Notes: generated by a model not told the origin, from the letters alone. A DNA stretch of 64,000 nucleotides from Rossellomorea sp. SC111 (GCF_024733565.1 NZ_JANIOC010000015.1:1-64000); one strand, 5' to 3'. Positions 1 through 8,129 are shown, counted from the stretch's first letter. Made by a program: numbers and translations.

Positions 1-21
1 TCGTTATCAATGGGGCTTGAA

Positions 22-56
22 AAAAATGACCCCAGCGCAATACCGGGGTCATTTAC
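22..56. terminator. Rho-independent terminator
   Basis: A 9-bp perfect inverted repeat (AATGACCCC at 25-33, GGGGTCATT at 45-53) has A-runs on the left and T-rich sequence on the right, so it could terminate in either direction. It probably ends a gene lying left of the window. Confidence 0.7.
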
Positions 57-237
57 TAGCAGCATAGGTCCTTTTTTATAAACTGTCCATTATTAGGGGC
101 GCAGTTCAAAATTAGAGAGGCTCTTTTTATATAGTCGTTTTTAAAAGCACAAAAAGATTTCCAGGATATGGGGGGATTAGAGCAAGCCCCAACGAGACTA
201 CTGTTAACGAAAAGAACGCAACGATCGAAAAAGGGGA

Positions 238-432
238 AATAACCTTGCCAATACAGAAACGGAAGAACAGATCCAAATGCCTTGAGGGAAATGAGGAAAG
301 GCAGAACGACCCTCGCCATTGCTCACAGACTATCAACCATACCGGATACGAATCTCATCCTGGTTTTGCAGCACGGGGAAGTAGTTAGCGTGGCAGCCAC
401 CAGGATTCACTTCATCAGAAAGGGATTTTTCA
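238..432 (+). pseudogene. Relic of ABC exporter ATPase domain, frameshifted
   Basis: This fragment is the C-terminal tip of an ABC exporter nucleotide-binding domain. From 250 one frame reads NTETEEQIQM, the stretch after the D-loop in MsbA-like exporters. It hits a stop at 283, while the next frame from 282 continues with LREMRKGRTTLAIAHRLSTI, which contains the H-loop histidine, and then LILVLQHGEVV. One base is therefore missing near 280-282. A degraded tail resembling the usual RKGFF ending follows. Walker A, Walker B, the signature motif and the membrane domain are absent, so no function is expected. It is flanked by terminators and has no convincing ribosome binding site. An open frame continues to 614 but shows nothing recognisable after about 430. 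Confidence 0.75.
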
Positions 433-513
433 TTAAATGTATCTTCTGCAGAATGGTTTGGTCGATGATATGGAGAATGCCACATCAGAAAGCTGAAAAG
501 GGATGCTCATGCA

Positions 514-546
514 ACAGGGAGACCCTGATTCGGGTCTCCCTGTTCA
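514..546. terminator. Rho-independent terminator
   Basis: ACAGGGAGACCC at 514-525 pairs with GGGTCTCCCTGT at 532-543, followed by a T-rich run. It lies between the ABC relic and the convergent Spo0E-like gene and could serve either. Confidence 0.8.
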
Positions 547-592
547 TATTTAGCATTATATTAGTATCATTTATTGGTATGGAATGTTTACT

Positions 593-772
593 TCAGCTCA
601 TTTGTGGTGTGTAACATTTTTTTATGTATTGAGAGTTGTAGCTATTTAACAGACGATCAAGTTCCTGACTAAATTGAATAGCTTGAGGTGACGTCAGTCC
701 ATTTTCAGCAACAATATCAATTAATTGAGCACGCTTTTTTTCAATTCGTTCTAGAAGCTCTTTTTTAGACAC
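593..772 (-). CDS. Spo0E-like aspartyl-phosphate phosphatase, 59 aa
   Basis: This is a short protein of the Spo0E/YnzD family. These proteins remove phosphate from Spo0A-P and so delay sporulation. The diagnostic SQELD motif is at about residues 35-39 (FSQELDRLLN), preceded by a predicted helix rich in Lys and Glu and followed by a short tail ending in CYTPQMS. The 59-residue length is typical of the family. Start is GTG at 772, with AAAGGA about 8 bases upstream. It is monocistronic and transcribed away from ccdA. Family membership is seen in sequence; the target Spo0A is inferred from the family. Confidence 0.85.
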   Translation of the reverse strand: MSKKELLERIEKKRAQLIDIVAENGLTSPQAIQFSQELDRLLNSYNSQYIKKCYTPQMS

Positions 773-1038
773 GGCTGTTTCCTTTCTTTTGTATGTCCTG
801 ACAAGTGGAATACAAAACTAGTAATAACTGTAACTTTTCATTAGTATAACGAAAATAGCACATTTTTTCAAAGTAAAATTAATGGATTTAAAAAAAAGAA
901 AAGAGACTTTAATACAAATGAAAGAGTAAAAGGTGATTGTAATAAGATGGTCACAAATCTTTCACATAAACATTCCTCATAGTTTGAAGCATTGTTTGAT
1001 AGAATAGACATATATACTGAAATGTAGGAGATGTGGAA

Positions 1039-1746
1039 ATGTCTGATATTAATCTTTTTTTAGCATTCGGGGCAGGGTTCTTAAGCTTCATATCCCCATG
1101 CTGCTTACCTTTGTATCCCGCCTTTCTTTCATACATAACCGGGATGAGTGTCAGTGAATTGAAAACGGATAATGCCATGTTGCAGAGAAGAAGTCTGCTG
1201 CATACATTATTCTTCTTGGTTGGTTTCTCAGCTATTTTTATCGCGATTGGTTTCGGGGCTTCTTTTATAGGAAACTTCTTTTTAAATTATAAAGATCTTA
1301 TTCGACAGCTTGGGGCTATTTTTATCGTCATCTTTGGCCTGGTCGTCATTGGTGTGTTCACCCCGGAATCCTTGATGAAGGATCGAAGATTTGAATTCAA
1401 GAATAGGCCGGCGGGCTTTATCGGTTCGATCTTGATCGGAATGGCATTCGCAGCAGGATGGACACCCTGTACCGGTCCGATCCTTGCTTCAGTTCTCGCG
1501 CTTGCCGCAACTAATCCGGGTTCAGGTGTCATGTACATGACAGCATACGTATTAGGCTTTGCCATCCCTTTCTTCATTCTGTCATTCTTTATTGGACGAA
1601 TGCAGTGGATCAGAAAGAACAGTGGAAGAATTGTAAAAGTAGGGGGATACGTCATGATTGCAGTTGGGATCATGCTGTTCTTTGACTGGATGACTGTCAT
1701 ACTTGCTTACTTTACGACTGTGTTTGGAGGCTTTAAAGGATTTTAA
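1039..1746 (+). CDS. ccdA: Cytochrome c biogenesis protein CcdA
   Basis: CcdA is a polytopic membrane protein that passes reducing equivalents from cytoplasmic thioredoxin to extracytoplasmic thiol-disulfide proteins, supporting cytochrome c maturation and spore cortex synthesis. The two conserved cysteine sites are visible: PCCLP near residue 21 and GWTPCTGP near residue 140, within about six membrane segments. Start ATG 1039 is chosen because AGGAG (1026-1030) lies 8 bases away; an in-frame GTG at 1033 is too close. The order ccdA, CheY-like gene, ccdC matches the ccdA-yneI-yneJ block of B. subtilis, which strongly supports the call. Confidence 0.95.
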   Translation: MSDINLFLAFGAGFLSFISPCCLPLYPAFLSYITGMSVSELKTDNAMLQRRSLLHTLFFLVGFSAIFIAIGFGASFIGNFFLNYKDLIRQLGAIFIVIFGLVVIGVFTPESLMKDRRFEFKNRPAGFIGSILIGMAFAAGWTPCTGPILASVLALAATNPGSGVMYMTAYVLGFAIPFFILSFFIGRMQWIRKNSGRIVKVGGYVMIAVGIMLFFDWMTVILAYFTTVFGGFKGF

Positions 1747-1872
1747 TAACAATCAGGTGATAATTAACAGAATAAATTGAATATATATTACGATTTATGG
1801 TATAGTTTAATTGGGTGAATTAGGTAAATAGACTCAATTGACATCGATAGTGTGTACGAGGAGGAAACATCT

Positions 1873-2232
1873 GTGGCAACGATACTTGTAGTGGATGATG
1901 CGAAATTTATGAGATTGACTCTTGGAAACATGCTTTCATCCAGCGGGCATGTAGTCGTTGGTGAAGCTGAGAATGGCCATATTGCCGTGGAGAAGTATCG
2001 TGAGCTTCACCCTGACCTGGTAACGATGGATATCACCATGCCGGATATGAATGGAATCGAGGCGGTTAAGAGAATCCTTATCGAATTCCCTCAAGCCAAG
2101 ATTATCATGTGTTCTGCAATGGGACAACAAAAAGTGGTAGTGGAAGCAATTGAAGCGGGGGCGAAGGACTTCATTGTTAAACCCTTTGATGAAGTGCGAG
2201 TAGAAGAAGCCATCAAAAGAGTGTTAGGGTGA
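1873..2232 (+). CDS. CheY-like single-domain response regulator (YneI/CcdB)
   Basis: This is a stand-alone receiver domain of 119 residues with no output domain. The acidic pocket DD is at residues 8-9, the phospho-acceptor Asp at about 53 (TMDITMPDMNG), the Ser/Thr position in MCSAMG and the conserved Lys in IVKPF. Start GTG 1873 follows GGAGG at 1860-1864 with 8-base spacing; an in-frame GTG at 1852 lacks a suitable site. Its place between ccdA and ccdC identifies it as the YneI orthologue, called CcdB in B. subtilis. Its partner kinase and its role in cytochrome biogenesis are not evident from sequence. Confidence 0.9.
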   Translation: MATILVVDDAKFMRLTLGNMLSSSGHVVVGEAENGHIAVEKYRELHPDLVTMDITMPDMNGIEAVKRILIEFPQAKIIMCSAMGQQKVVVEAIEAGAKDFIVKPFDEVRVEEAIKRVLG

Positions 2233-2238
2233 TAAACC

Positions 2239-2276
2239 GAGAGAGATTGAATCTTCCATTCATTCTCTCTTTTTTC
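2239..2276 (+). terminator. Rho-independent terminator after yneI
   Basis: GAGAGAGATTGAAT pairs with ATTCATTCTCTC, followed by six T residues. It lies just after the yneI stop, so ccdC may depend on read-through or its own promoter. Confidence 0.7.
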
Positions 2277-2352
2277 TGTTTTCGTTTTTCCTGCATTTGG
2301 GCTATAATAAGGGAAGGTATGAAAGTAGATTATAAAAGGATGATGATGCTTT

Positions 2353-2832
2353 ATGATGATTGCTTCATCCATTGTAGCGATTTGCATGGGATTTATGGTG
2401 ATATTTATCAGGATGAAGGCTCAGAAAAGGCCGGTAAGCGGTAAGAAGATTATTTTACCACCTCTCTTTATGAGTACGGGTGCGTTGATGTTCTTATTTC
2501 CTGTCTTTCGGGTCAATGTGAGTGAGTTTCTTGAGGCCGTTACTGTCGGGATGGTATTTTCTCTGTTGTTAATCAAAACATCCAAGTTTGAAATTCGAGA
2601 AAATGATATTTATTTAAAGCGTTCGAAAGCGTTTGCCTTCATTTTGATCGGCCTTCTGTTAATTCGAATTGTAGCAAAGTCGATCCTTAGTACTTCAATT
2701 GATTACGGAGAACTGAGCGGGATGTTCTGGTTACTTGCTTTTGGCATGATCGTGCCATGGAGGATAACCATGTATTTTCAATATAGAAAGCTGCACCAGG
2801 AAAATCAGGATTTAACGACGAATTCAATTTAA
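2353..2832 (+). CDS. ccdC: CcdC family membrane protein (YneJ)
   Basis: A hydrophobic protein of 159 residues with about four or five membrane segments. Features typical of CcdC/YneJ are the segment PPLFMSTGALMFLFP, the KTSKFE stretch and a near-terminal MIVPWRITM. The family is linked genetically to the ccdA block, but its biochemical role is not settled. No in-frame start exists upstream because of a stop at 2344. ATG at 2353 has AAAGG about 13 bases away, a longer than ideal spacing. A terminator follows at 2842. Confidence 0.88.
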   Translation: MMIASSIVAICMGFMVIFIRMKAQKRPVSGKKIILPPLFMSTGALMFLFPVFRVNVSEFLEAVTVGMVFSLLLIKTSKFEIRENDIYLKRSKAFAFILIGLLLIRIVAKSILSTSIDYGELSGMFWLLAFGMIVPWRITMYFQYRKLHQENQDLTTNSI

Positions 2833-2841
2833 TACACCTTT

Positions 2842-2872
2842 AAAAAGCAGGGAGGTAACTCCTGCTTTTTTA
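2842..2872 (+). terminator. Rho-independent terminator after ccdC
   Basis: AAAAGCAGG pairs with CCTGCTTTT, followed by a T-run. Confidence 0.8.
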
Positions 2873-2976
2873 TTTTGTCCATCTTACTGAAAGATGACGG
2901 TTTTGTGACAAAAGAGAGGAATATGCATAAGAGTAAATGTTTTAGGGCAAAGAGGGAGAAGATGAATTAATAACAA

Positions 2977-3477
2977 ATGATATTGGTGGGATTACGATTG
3001 TTTACATTAGCAGATATTTGGACTTTTTTCCTGGCCTTCTTTTTTACATTGCCATTGGTCACCATTCTACACGAATTGGGTCATATCTTGATTGCGCGCA
3101 TATTTGGAGCCAAGATTAAATTTGCCATTGGAACCGGCAAACACCTGATAAATATTGGCCCTTTAGAAGTGAAGAGAATGTACTTCATGGAAGGATGGTG
3201 TCAATATCGGGATTTGAAGTACAACAAGGTTTGGGTGCATGTGCTTATCTATTTATCAGGAAGTTTATTCAACCTTGCGGCGATTTTATTCATTAACTAT
3301 CTCATTTATGAAGGTGTGATTCCTGTTCACATCTTTTTCTACCAATTTGTGTATTTCTCGGTTTACTTTATCTTTTTCTCGTTGTTTCCTTACAGGAATG
3401 GAGACGGAAAGCCGAGTGATGGCCAAGCTATTCTTGATGTCATTCGATTTGGCAAAGCAGAGGATCCCATTGATTAA
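2977..3477 (+). CDS. Minimal M50 (site-2 protease-like) membrane metalloprotease
   Basis: A 166-residue integral membrane protein with a zinc-metalloprotease motif HELGH near residue 33, inside the first hydrophobic region (LHELGHILIARIFGA), as in intramembrane M50 proteases. A second segment carries LSGSLFNLAA, resembling the conserved asparagine helix. A C-terminal NGDGKPSDGQ supplies a DG pair like the third zinc ligand. There is no PDZ domain, and the protein is shorter than SpoIVFB or RseP. The start is uncertain: ATG 2977 is 18 bases from GGGAGAA, with a three-codon frame (ATG AAT TAA at 2961) between; TTG 2998, preceded by GGTGGG, is an alternative. Substrate and proteolytic activity are unknown. 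Confidence 0.65.
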   Translation: MILVGLRLFTLADIWTFFLAFFFTLPLVTILHELGHILIARIFGAKIKFAIGTGKHLINIGPLEVKRMYFMEGWCQYRDLKYNKVWVHVLIYLSGSLFNLAAILFINYLIYEGVIPVHIFFYQFVYFSVYFIFFSLFPYRNGDGKPSDGQAILDVIRFGKAEDPID

Positions 3478-3487
3478 TTGCCCATAT

Positions 3488-3521
3488 AAAAAAGGTAAAC
3501 GATTAACGTTTACCTTTTTTT
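3488..3521. terminator. Bidirectional terminator
   Basis: AAAAAAGGTAAACG pairs with CGTTTACCTTTTTT across a short loop, with A- and T-runs on the two sides. It serves the M50-like gene on the plus strand and overlaps the 3' end of the small minus-strand gene at 3503. Confidence 0.85.
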
Positions 3522-3607
3522 GCATTCTTCCATTTTACGTACAATATAGCAGCCCCAACAATGAAGATTAAATATAATACAATTGGAATGACAAGTATCG
3601 AGCCCAT
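3503..3607 (-). CDS. Small single-span membrane protein, 34 aa
   Basis: The frame reads MGSILVIPIVLYLIFIVGAA, then a few more hydrophobic residues and a basic tail (KWKNAKKGKR), the layout of a single-pass membrane peptide with a cytoplasmic positive end. It begins 20 bases after the yneK stop on the same strand, so the two are probably co-transcribed. A weak AGGGA site lies about 9 bases before ATG 3607. Its last codons lie inside the terminator hairpin. I do not recognise a family, and whether it is expressed is unproven. Confidence 0.5.
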   Translation of the reverse strand: MGSILVIPIVLYLIFIVGAAILYVKWKNAKKGKR

Positions 3608-3627
3608 TCTATTCCCTGCCTGTTTTA

Positions 3628-4053
3628 TTAGAATAAATGTTCGTAGGGTGTAACTTCTATCTGCATTTCGTCGAGTTTTTTTCTTAGAAATTTATGATCC
3701 CGCTTTGGAGTTGCCAAAATATATCCTCTGATGACTAATTCTTTCGTTATGGCTGCAGCTCTTTCTTTTAAAGCTAATTCACCAATTTTTCCGGCGATTT
3801 TCTGTTTTGCAACGTCCCTGAATAATTCTGGAACCGGGGTAACCAGCTCATTCAGCATCTTCTTTTCGTCTTCACCCCATAAATGGATGGTTTCGTTCAC
3901 ATAATGCTCTTCCCAATCCAAATCAGATTTGCCATCTTCCTTTGGGAATCTCTTTAAAAATTTCCGGAACATGAAGAATCCACCGATTGCAAATGAAGCC
4001 ACCAAAAAAACGACCCAAAAAAGGATGAAATATAAGAACCAACCTTCAAGCAT
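3628..4053 (-). CDS. yneK: DUF2621 family membrane-anchored protein (YneK)
   Basis: A 141-residue protein with one N-terminal transmembrane helix (about residues 5-27) followed by a basic linker and a soluble, mostly helical Glu/Lys-rich domain. The sequence resembles the Bacillaceae-specific DUF2621/YneK family, and its position next to ccdC matches B. subtilis yneK. The function is unknown. ATG 4053 is preferred over the in-frame GTG 4062 because GAGGTG lies about 6 bases upstream of it. Confidence 0.8.
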   Translation of the reverse strand: MLEGWFLYFILFWVVFLVASFAIGGFFMFRKFLKRFPKEDGKSDLDWEEHYVNETIHLWGEDEKKMLNELVTPVPELFRDVAKQKIAGKIGELALKERAAAITKELVIRGYILATPKRDHKFLRKKLDEMQIEVTPYEHLF

Positions 4054-4250
4054 ATTTTTCACCTCAGTTTAAAAGCATATCCTACTCAATTATAGACAAG
4101 GACTTTGCCCGTGACAAGAATATCATCGATTTTATAAAAGATCTCTATACTGTTCTTAATTAGAAATGATATACTAATAAATAACAAATATCGTGAAAAT
4201 TCTTTCTATTTCGATTGTTTTTAAGCTTGTGCTAATAGGAGGCTAGCAGG

Positions 4251-5573
4251 ATGAAATATACTGGCAGGATCGTATCGTTATTTACTGGACTTTTATTAGT
4301 CATTACGTGGGATTTTATTTATTACTTTGTTCTCCATTATCCGGTGGATTTAAAGGTGGATATGGTATTCACTCTATTGATCCTTTTTATCAGTTATTAT
4401 ATGGGAAAAAGTTACGATATCAGCCATAAGACGTTGGCAGCTCTTAGAACGAGTGAGGAAAGGGTAAAGGTGCTTAATGAAGAAATGCAGCACGTCCTTC
4501 AAAGTATTGATGAAGTGGTTTTTCACACAAATGCCAAGGGAGAATTCCAGTTCCTCAATCAATCCTGGGAAGAATTTACGGGATATACGGTCAAAGAAAG
4601 CCTGCATAAGAATGCCCTCCATTTCATTTCCCTCCATGAACGTCATGAAATCCTTCGCCTGGTAAGGCAAAGCATCGGATTACAGAGGGAGAAAACCAGG
4701 ATGGATTTATCCTATCAAAAAAGGGACGGTCAATTTCGTTGGGGAGAGGTTAACATTAAGCTCAACTATAATGGAAATGGTGAGCTGCTGGGTACAGTGG
4801 GAACCATTTCAGATATTACTGAGAGAGTACATAACGAAGAAGAATTGATGGAAATGAATGAAACACTGGCTATTGAATCTCAAAAACTTTCTGTTGCCGG
4901 TCAATTAGCTGCTGGGATTGCTCATGAGGTCCGTAATCCATTGACATCAATAAATGGATTTCTGCAGCTGTTAAGAGATGACGCCGATGAAAAAACGAAG
5001 GAATACTTAGGAATTGTCTTTTCTGAAATCAAGCGGATCGAACTTGTACTGAGCGAGTTGTTGATTCTTGCGAAACCCCAATCTGTTACGTATAAACGAA
5101 TTAATATCATCGAAACACTTGATCATGTTTCTAAATTACTGAATACAAATGCCATCTTATATAATATCGAGATTCAAACGGAGTTTAATGAGAGAGAGCT
5201 GTTTATACGCGGTGATGAAAACCAATTAAAGCAGGTTTTTATCAATTTATTAAAAAATGCGATAGAGGCGATGCCTCATGGCGGGACGATTACCATTCAT
5301 GCAGATTTCAATTCTCATAATAAAGTGCAATTGATGTTTAAGGATGAAGGTGTAGGAATGAAGAAGGAAGCCCTGGATAAACTGGGAGAGCCTTTCTTTA
5401 CGACAAAAACAAAAGGAACAGGTCTCGGCCTTACTATATGCTTAAGGATCCTTCGAGATCATGGTGCAGATATCCGGGTACAAAGTGAACAGGGAGAAGG
5501 TACAACCTTTCATATAATGTTTGACGGCGTACAGGCGTCAGAGAGAAAGAAACGGGAAGCGCTGCAGAAATAG
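4251..5573 (+). CDS. PAS-domain sensor histidine kinase, sporulation-kinase type
   Basis: A 440-residue kinase with two closely spaced N-terminal membrane segments (about 8-50), a short coiled linker, one PAS domain (about 80-195), a HisKA domain with the phospho-acceptor in HEVRNPLTS (about 228), and an HATPase domain with N-box NLLKNAIEAM, G1 DEGVGM and FFTTKTKGTGLGL. This architecture resembles the orphan kinases KinC/KinE that feed the Spo0A phosphorelay. No response regulator is adjacent, which fits an orphan kinase. AGGAGG is 8 bases before the ATG. The signal sensed by the PAS domain is not evident. Confidence 0.9.
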   Translation: MKYTGRIVSLFTGLLLVITWDFIYYFVLHYPVDLKVDMVFTLLILFISYYMGKSYDISHKTLAALRTSEERVKVLNEEMQHVLQSIDEVVFHTNAKGEFQFLNQSWEEFTGYTVKESLHKNALHFISLHERHEILRLVRQSIGLQREKTRMDLSYQKRDGQFRWGEVNIKLNYNGNGELLGTVGTISDITERVHNEEELMEMNETLAIESQKLSVAGQLAAGIAHEVRNPLTSINGFLQLLRDDADEKTKEYLGIVFSEIKRIELVLSELLILAKPQSVTYKRINIIETLDHVSKLLNTNAILYNIEIQTEFNERELFIRGDENQLKQVFINLLKNAIEAMPHGGTITIHADFNSHNKVQLMFKDEGVGMKKEALDKLGEPFFTTKTKGTGLGLTICLRILRDHGADIRVQSEQGEGTTFHIMFDGVQASERKKREALQK

Positions 5574-5576
5574 AGA

Positions 5577-5614
5577 AAAAGAACCCTTATGGATAATGTA
5601 AGGGTTCTTTTGTA
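5577..5614 (+). terminator. Rho-independent terminator after the kinase
   Basis: AAAAGAACCCTTA pairs with TAAGGGTTCTTTT; selC, on the minus strand, ends just to its right. Confidence 0.85.
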
Positions 5615-5638
5615 TGGTTAGGGATGAGTTCTTCAAAA

Positions 5639-5734
5639 TGGCGGGACTGCCTGGGAATCGAACCCAGCGGAGACGACACGCGCCTCCCGAAAGTTTTGAA
5701 GACTAAGGCAAGCACCAGCTCAACAATCAGCCCC
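5639..5734 (-). tRNA. selC: tRNA-Sec, anticodon UCA (selC)
   Basis: The minus strand folds as a long tRNA of 96 nt including an encoded CCA (5639-5641). The acceptor GGGGCTG pairs with CAGTCCC, and the eighth position is an A-G mismatch. The T arm is CTGGG-TTCGATT-CCCAG. The anticodon loop CTTCAAA carries TCA, which decodes UGA. The D region contains GAGC-TGGT-GCTT. The long variable arm has a stem built from GGAG/CTCC and CG/CG. The loop sequence, length and large extra arm are specific to selenocysteine tRNA rather than Leu or Ser tRNA. selB lies in the same window at 17182. Confidence 0.92.
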
Positions 5735-6028
5735 GTAAGATAAGGATATATAAGTTATACCACGGGACGAAAACTTGTTCAATTGTTTTAAAAGTGGAGT
5801 CATACAAATGTCCTGGTTATATACCAGTCCTCAGGATATTGAAAGCTGTTTATTTGAAATATTTACAAGATTTAAACTTTGTAGAAATCTGCAAATATTT
5901 CTTTACCATTGGTTTATCTCCATGATAAGATACTTTTTGCCGGCTTTTTATAGACGAAGTAAGCGTTTCCTATGGGAGCTGCTTATTGTACTTGAACATA
6001 TAGATATAGACAGAGAGGGGAAACAAGT

Positions 6029-6553
6029 ATGAAAAAAATATGGGTATTAGGTCTTGGTTTATCATTGGCACTCGCAGGATGTTCTGACTCTGGTTCTGAC
6101 AAAGAGAAAAAGGATGAGGCGTCAAGTGCTGAAGAGAACACGGATACCGCTGGGGAATTAATGGATTATTACTTGAATTTAACAACGACCGTTAATGGTG
6201 TTGATATTGATTTAAATGGTTATGAAGCAGCAATGGCAGGTGAAGAGCCTCCTACTGGAGACGAATTGGCAGCAATGAAAGAATCTGCTCAAGCATCAGC
6301 GAAATCATCTGCAGAAGCAGTAGAAGGAATGAAGATCCCTGAGGGTCTTGGGGACCAAAAGGATGCAGTTGAATCTTTCCAATCTACACTGGCAGAATCG
6401 TATACCATGAAAGCTGATGAACTGGCTAAAGAAGGCGAAGCAGACTTCACGGCAGCTGATGAAAAATTGAACGATGCAGAAAATCAAATCAAAGAAATCC
6501 TTGATGAAGCTGGCCTGGTAAGTTCAAGCTTGATCAGCGATTTAAACGGTTAA
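6029..6553 (+). CDS. Small lipoprotein of unknown function
   Basis: A 174-residue protein with a lipoprotein signal: a basic start (MKK), a hydrophobic stretch and the lipobox LAGC, so Cys17 would be acylated. An acidic, Ser-rich linker follows, then a mature part rich in Ala, Glu and Lys that looks alpha-helical. GAGGGG precedes the ATG at good spacing, and a terminator follows. I do not recognise a family. It is expected on the outer face of the membrane. Confidence 0.8.
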   Translation: MKKIWVLGLGLSLALAGCSDSGSDKEKKDEASSAEENTDTAGELMDYYLNLTTTVNGVDIDLNGYEAAMAGEEPPTGDELAAMKESAQASAKSSAEAVEGMKIPEGLGDQKDAVESFQSTLAESYTMKADELAKEGEADFTAADEKLNDAENQIKEILDEAGLVSSSLISDLNG

Positions 6554-6594
6554 TTCTAAAGTATAAAGGTCTATTACGACCACATATAGTTGGG

Positions 6595-6632
6595 GAAAGC
6601 GAGTCCGTATTATCCGGGATTCGCTTTTTTTC
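6595..6632 (+). terminator. Rho-independent terminator after the lipoprotein
   Basis: AAAGCGA pairs with TCGCTTT, extended by further pairs with mismatches, followed by seven T residues. Confidence 0.75.
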
Positions 6633-6690
6633 TGTCCATGTATCCATTTTCTCTCCAACTACCTATATATAGGATGAGAGGAGGGAAAGG

Positions 6691-6828
6691 ATGGAGTCGT
6701 TTATTTCATTAGTTTCTGAAGTAGGGTTTCCGATTGTGGTCACGATGTATCTTCTTTATCGAATCGAGACAAAGCTTGATGCTGTCATCACTTCGATTCA
6801 AACACTGCCTCAGCAACTCAAAGAATAA
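6691..6828 (+). CDS. YvrJ family small protein, 45 aa
   Basis: A 45-residue protein beginning MESFISLVSEVGFPIVVTMY and continuing LLYRIETKLD. This matches the YvrJ family pattern of a short membrane-inserted N-terminal helix ending in LLYR followed by an amphipathic helix. Many Bacillaceae carry several copies; the function is unknown, though some phage-like loci have relatives. GAGGAGGGAAAGG lies immediately upstream of the ATG, an excellent ribosome binding site. It stands alone between two terminator-like hairpins. Confidence 0.8.
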   Translation: MESFISLVSEVGFPIVVTMYLLYRIETKLDAVITSIQTLPQQLKE

Positions 6829-6835
6829 TGGAAAT

Positions 6836-6864
6836 GGGACCGCTCTATGTGGTCCTACTTTTTA
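6836..6864 (+). terminator. Weak Rho-independent terminator after yvrJ
   Basis: GGACC and GGTCC form a 5-bp stem, with extra G-C and T pairs, followed by CTTTTTAT. Confidence 0.45.
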
Positions 6865-6983
6865 TATAGTTTTACAATAGAGAAGCGCCTGATGTCCTTT
6901 CAATGTTTTCCTTACACGGAAACCTTGTGAATTTGATATAATTCAGTTAGAAAACAAGAATGTCCGGAGAGGAGAAAACAGTA

Positions 6984-8129
6984 GTGAAATTCATTCATAC
7001 CGCTGATTGGCACCTGGGTAAGTTGGTGCATGGCATATATATGACAGAAGAACAAAGATACATATTGGAGGAATTCATAGAACTTGTGAAAGAGGAAGAA
7101 CCCGATGCAGTCGTCATTGCCGGCGATCTCTATGATCGATCTGTGCCACCTACAGAAGCAGTTGAGCTATTAGATGAAGTATTATTCCGGATAAATGTAG
7201 AGCTCGATACACCGATTGTAGCCGTTTCAGGCAACCATGATAGTGCAGAGAGGCTCTCATTTGGATCTTCATGGTACAAACATAGTCGATTTTATTTAAA
7301 AGGGAAGGTCTCGGCAGATTTTACACCCATCCATATAAAAGGGGTGAACTTCCACTGCGTTCCCTACGCTGAGCCTGGTACAGTGAGACAATTACTTGAT
7401 GATGACTCGATCAATAGTCATCATGCAGCAATGGAAGCCATCGTTAAGAGAATCGAAGCACAAATGAACCCGGATGAACCCCATGTGTTTGTTGGGCATG
7501 CATTTGTACTGGGAGGGAAAACGACGGATTCGGAGCGGACACTTTCAGTAGGGGGATCGGGTTGTGTGGGGGCAGACGTATTCAGACCATTCCATTACAC
7601 TGCCCTCGGTCACCTTCACAGCCCCGATGCCATTAAGCATGACACAATCAGGTATTCGGGTTCCCTGATGAAATACTCCTTTTCAGAAGCTGCCCAGAGG
7701 AAATCTGTCACCATTGTAGAAATGGGGGAAGATGGGACCTTTGAATTGAGGGAAAAGATACTTCAGCCTAAACAGGATATGAGGGAACTGCAGGGGCATA
7801 TGGATGAGTTGCTCGATCCGGCTTTTTATCAGTCGCAAAAGGTGAATGACTATTTGAAAATTACACTTCATGATGAAGGAACGTTAATCGATCCGATCAA
7901 TCAACTGAGACAAGTCTATCCAAACGTCCTTCATCTTGAGCGAAAGAGAGATTTGACTGATGCCAAAAAGAAAACTTCATTCCAAGTATTGGAGGATAAA
8001 AAACGATCAGAACTGGACTTGTTTAAAGAATTTTACAAAGACATGACGACGGGTGAATTCACTGGTGAAAAGGAAAATGTGGTACGGAATGTGATTGATA
8101 TAGCAAGAAGGGAGGTTGATCCTGCTTGA
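6984..8129 (+). CDS. sbcD: Exonuclease SbcCD nuclease subunit SbcD
   Basis: SbcD is the Mre11-type nuclease of the SbcCD complex, which trims hairpins and blocked double-strand ends. The 381-residue protein starts with the calcineurin-like phosphoesterase motifs HTADWHLG (residues 5-12), GDLYDR, GNHD and GHAFV, followed by GHLH. These supply the two-manganese site. GTG 6984 is chosen because GAGGAG is 9 bases upstream and the protein then begins KFIHTADWH, typical of SbcD; an upstream ATG at 6960 has no comparable site. The stop overlaps the sbcC start by 4 bases (TTGA), so the two are translationally coupled. Confidence 0.95.
   Translation: MKFIHTADWHLGKLVHGIYMTEEQRYILEEFIELVKEEEPDAVVIAGDLYDRSVPPTEAVELLDEVLFRINVELDTPIVAVSGNHDSAERLSFGSSWYKHSRFYLKGKVSADFTPIHIKGVNFHCVPYAEPGTVRQLLDDDSINSHHAAMEAIVKRIEAQMNPDEPHVFVGHAFVLGGKTTDSERTLSVGGSGCVGADVFRPFHYTALGHLHSPDAIKHDTIRYSGSLMKYSFSEAAQRKSVTIVEMGEDGTFELREKILQPKQDMRELQGHMDELLDPAFYQSQKVNDYLKITLHDEGTLIDPINQLRQVYPNVLHLERKRDLTDAKKKTSFQVLEDKKRSELDLFKEFYKDMTTGEFTGEKENVVRNVIDIARREVDPA

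Noticed and set aside
282..614. Open frame of 110 codons as an intact gene
   Set aside because: Only its first third matches the ABC exporter C-terminus. It has no ribosome binding site, runs through a terminator, and the preceding domain lies in another frame.
1287..1700. Minus-strand frame opposite ccdA
   Set aside because: Shadow of the conserved membrane-protein coding strand; composition rich in Pro/Thr without a domain.
2961..2969. Three-codon ORF (ATG AAT TAA) as a leader peptide
   Set aside because: Too short to judge; mentioned only as an oddity in front of the M50-like gene.
5775..6032. 85-codon frame before the lipoprotein gene
   Set aside because: No ribosome binding site, irregular composition with many Phe/Arg/Cys, and it overlaps the clear lipoprotein ribosome binding site.
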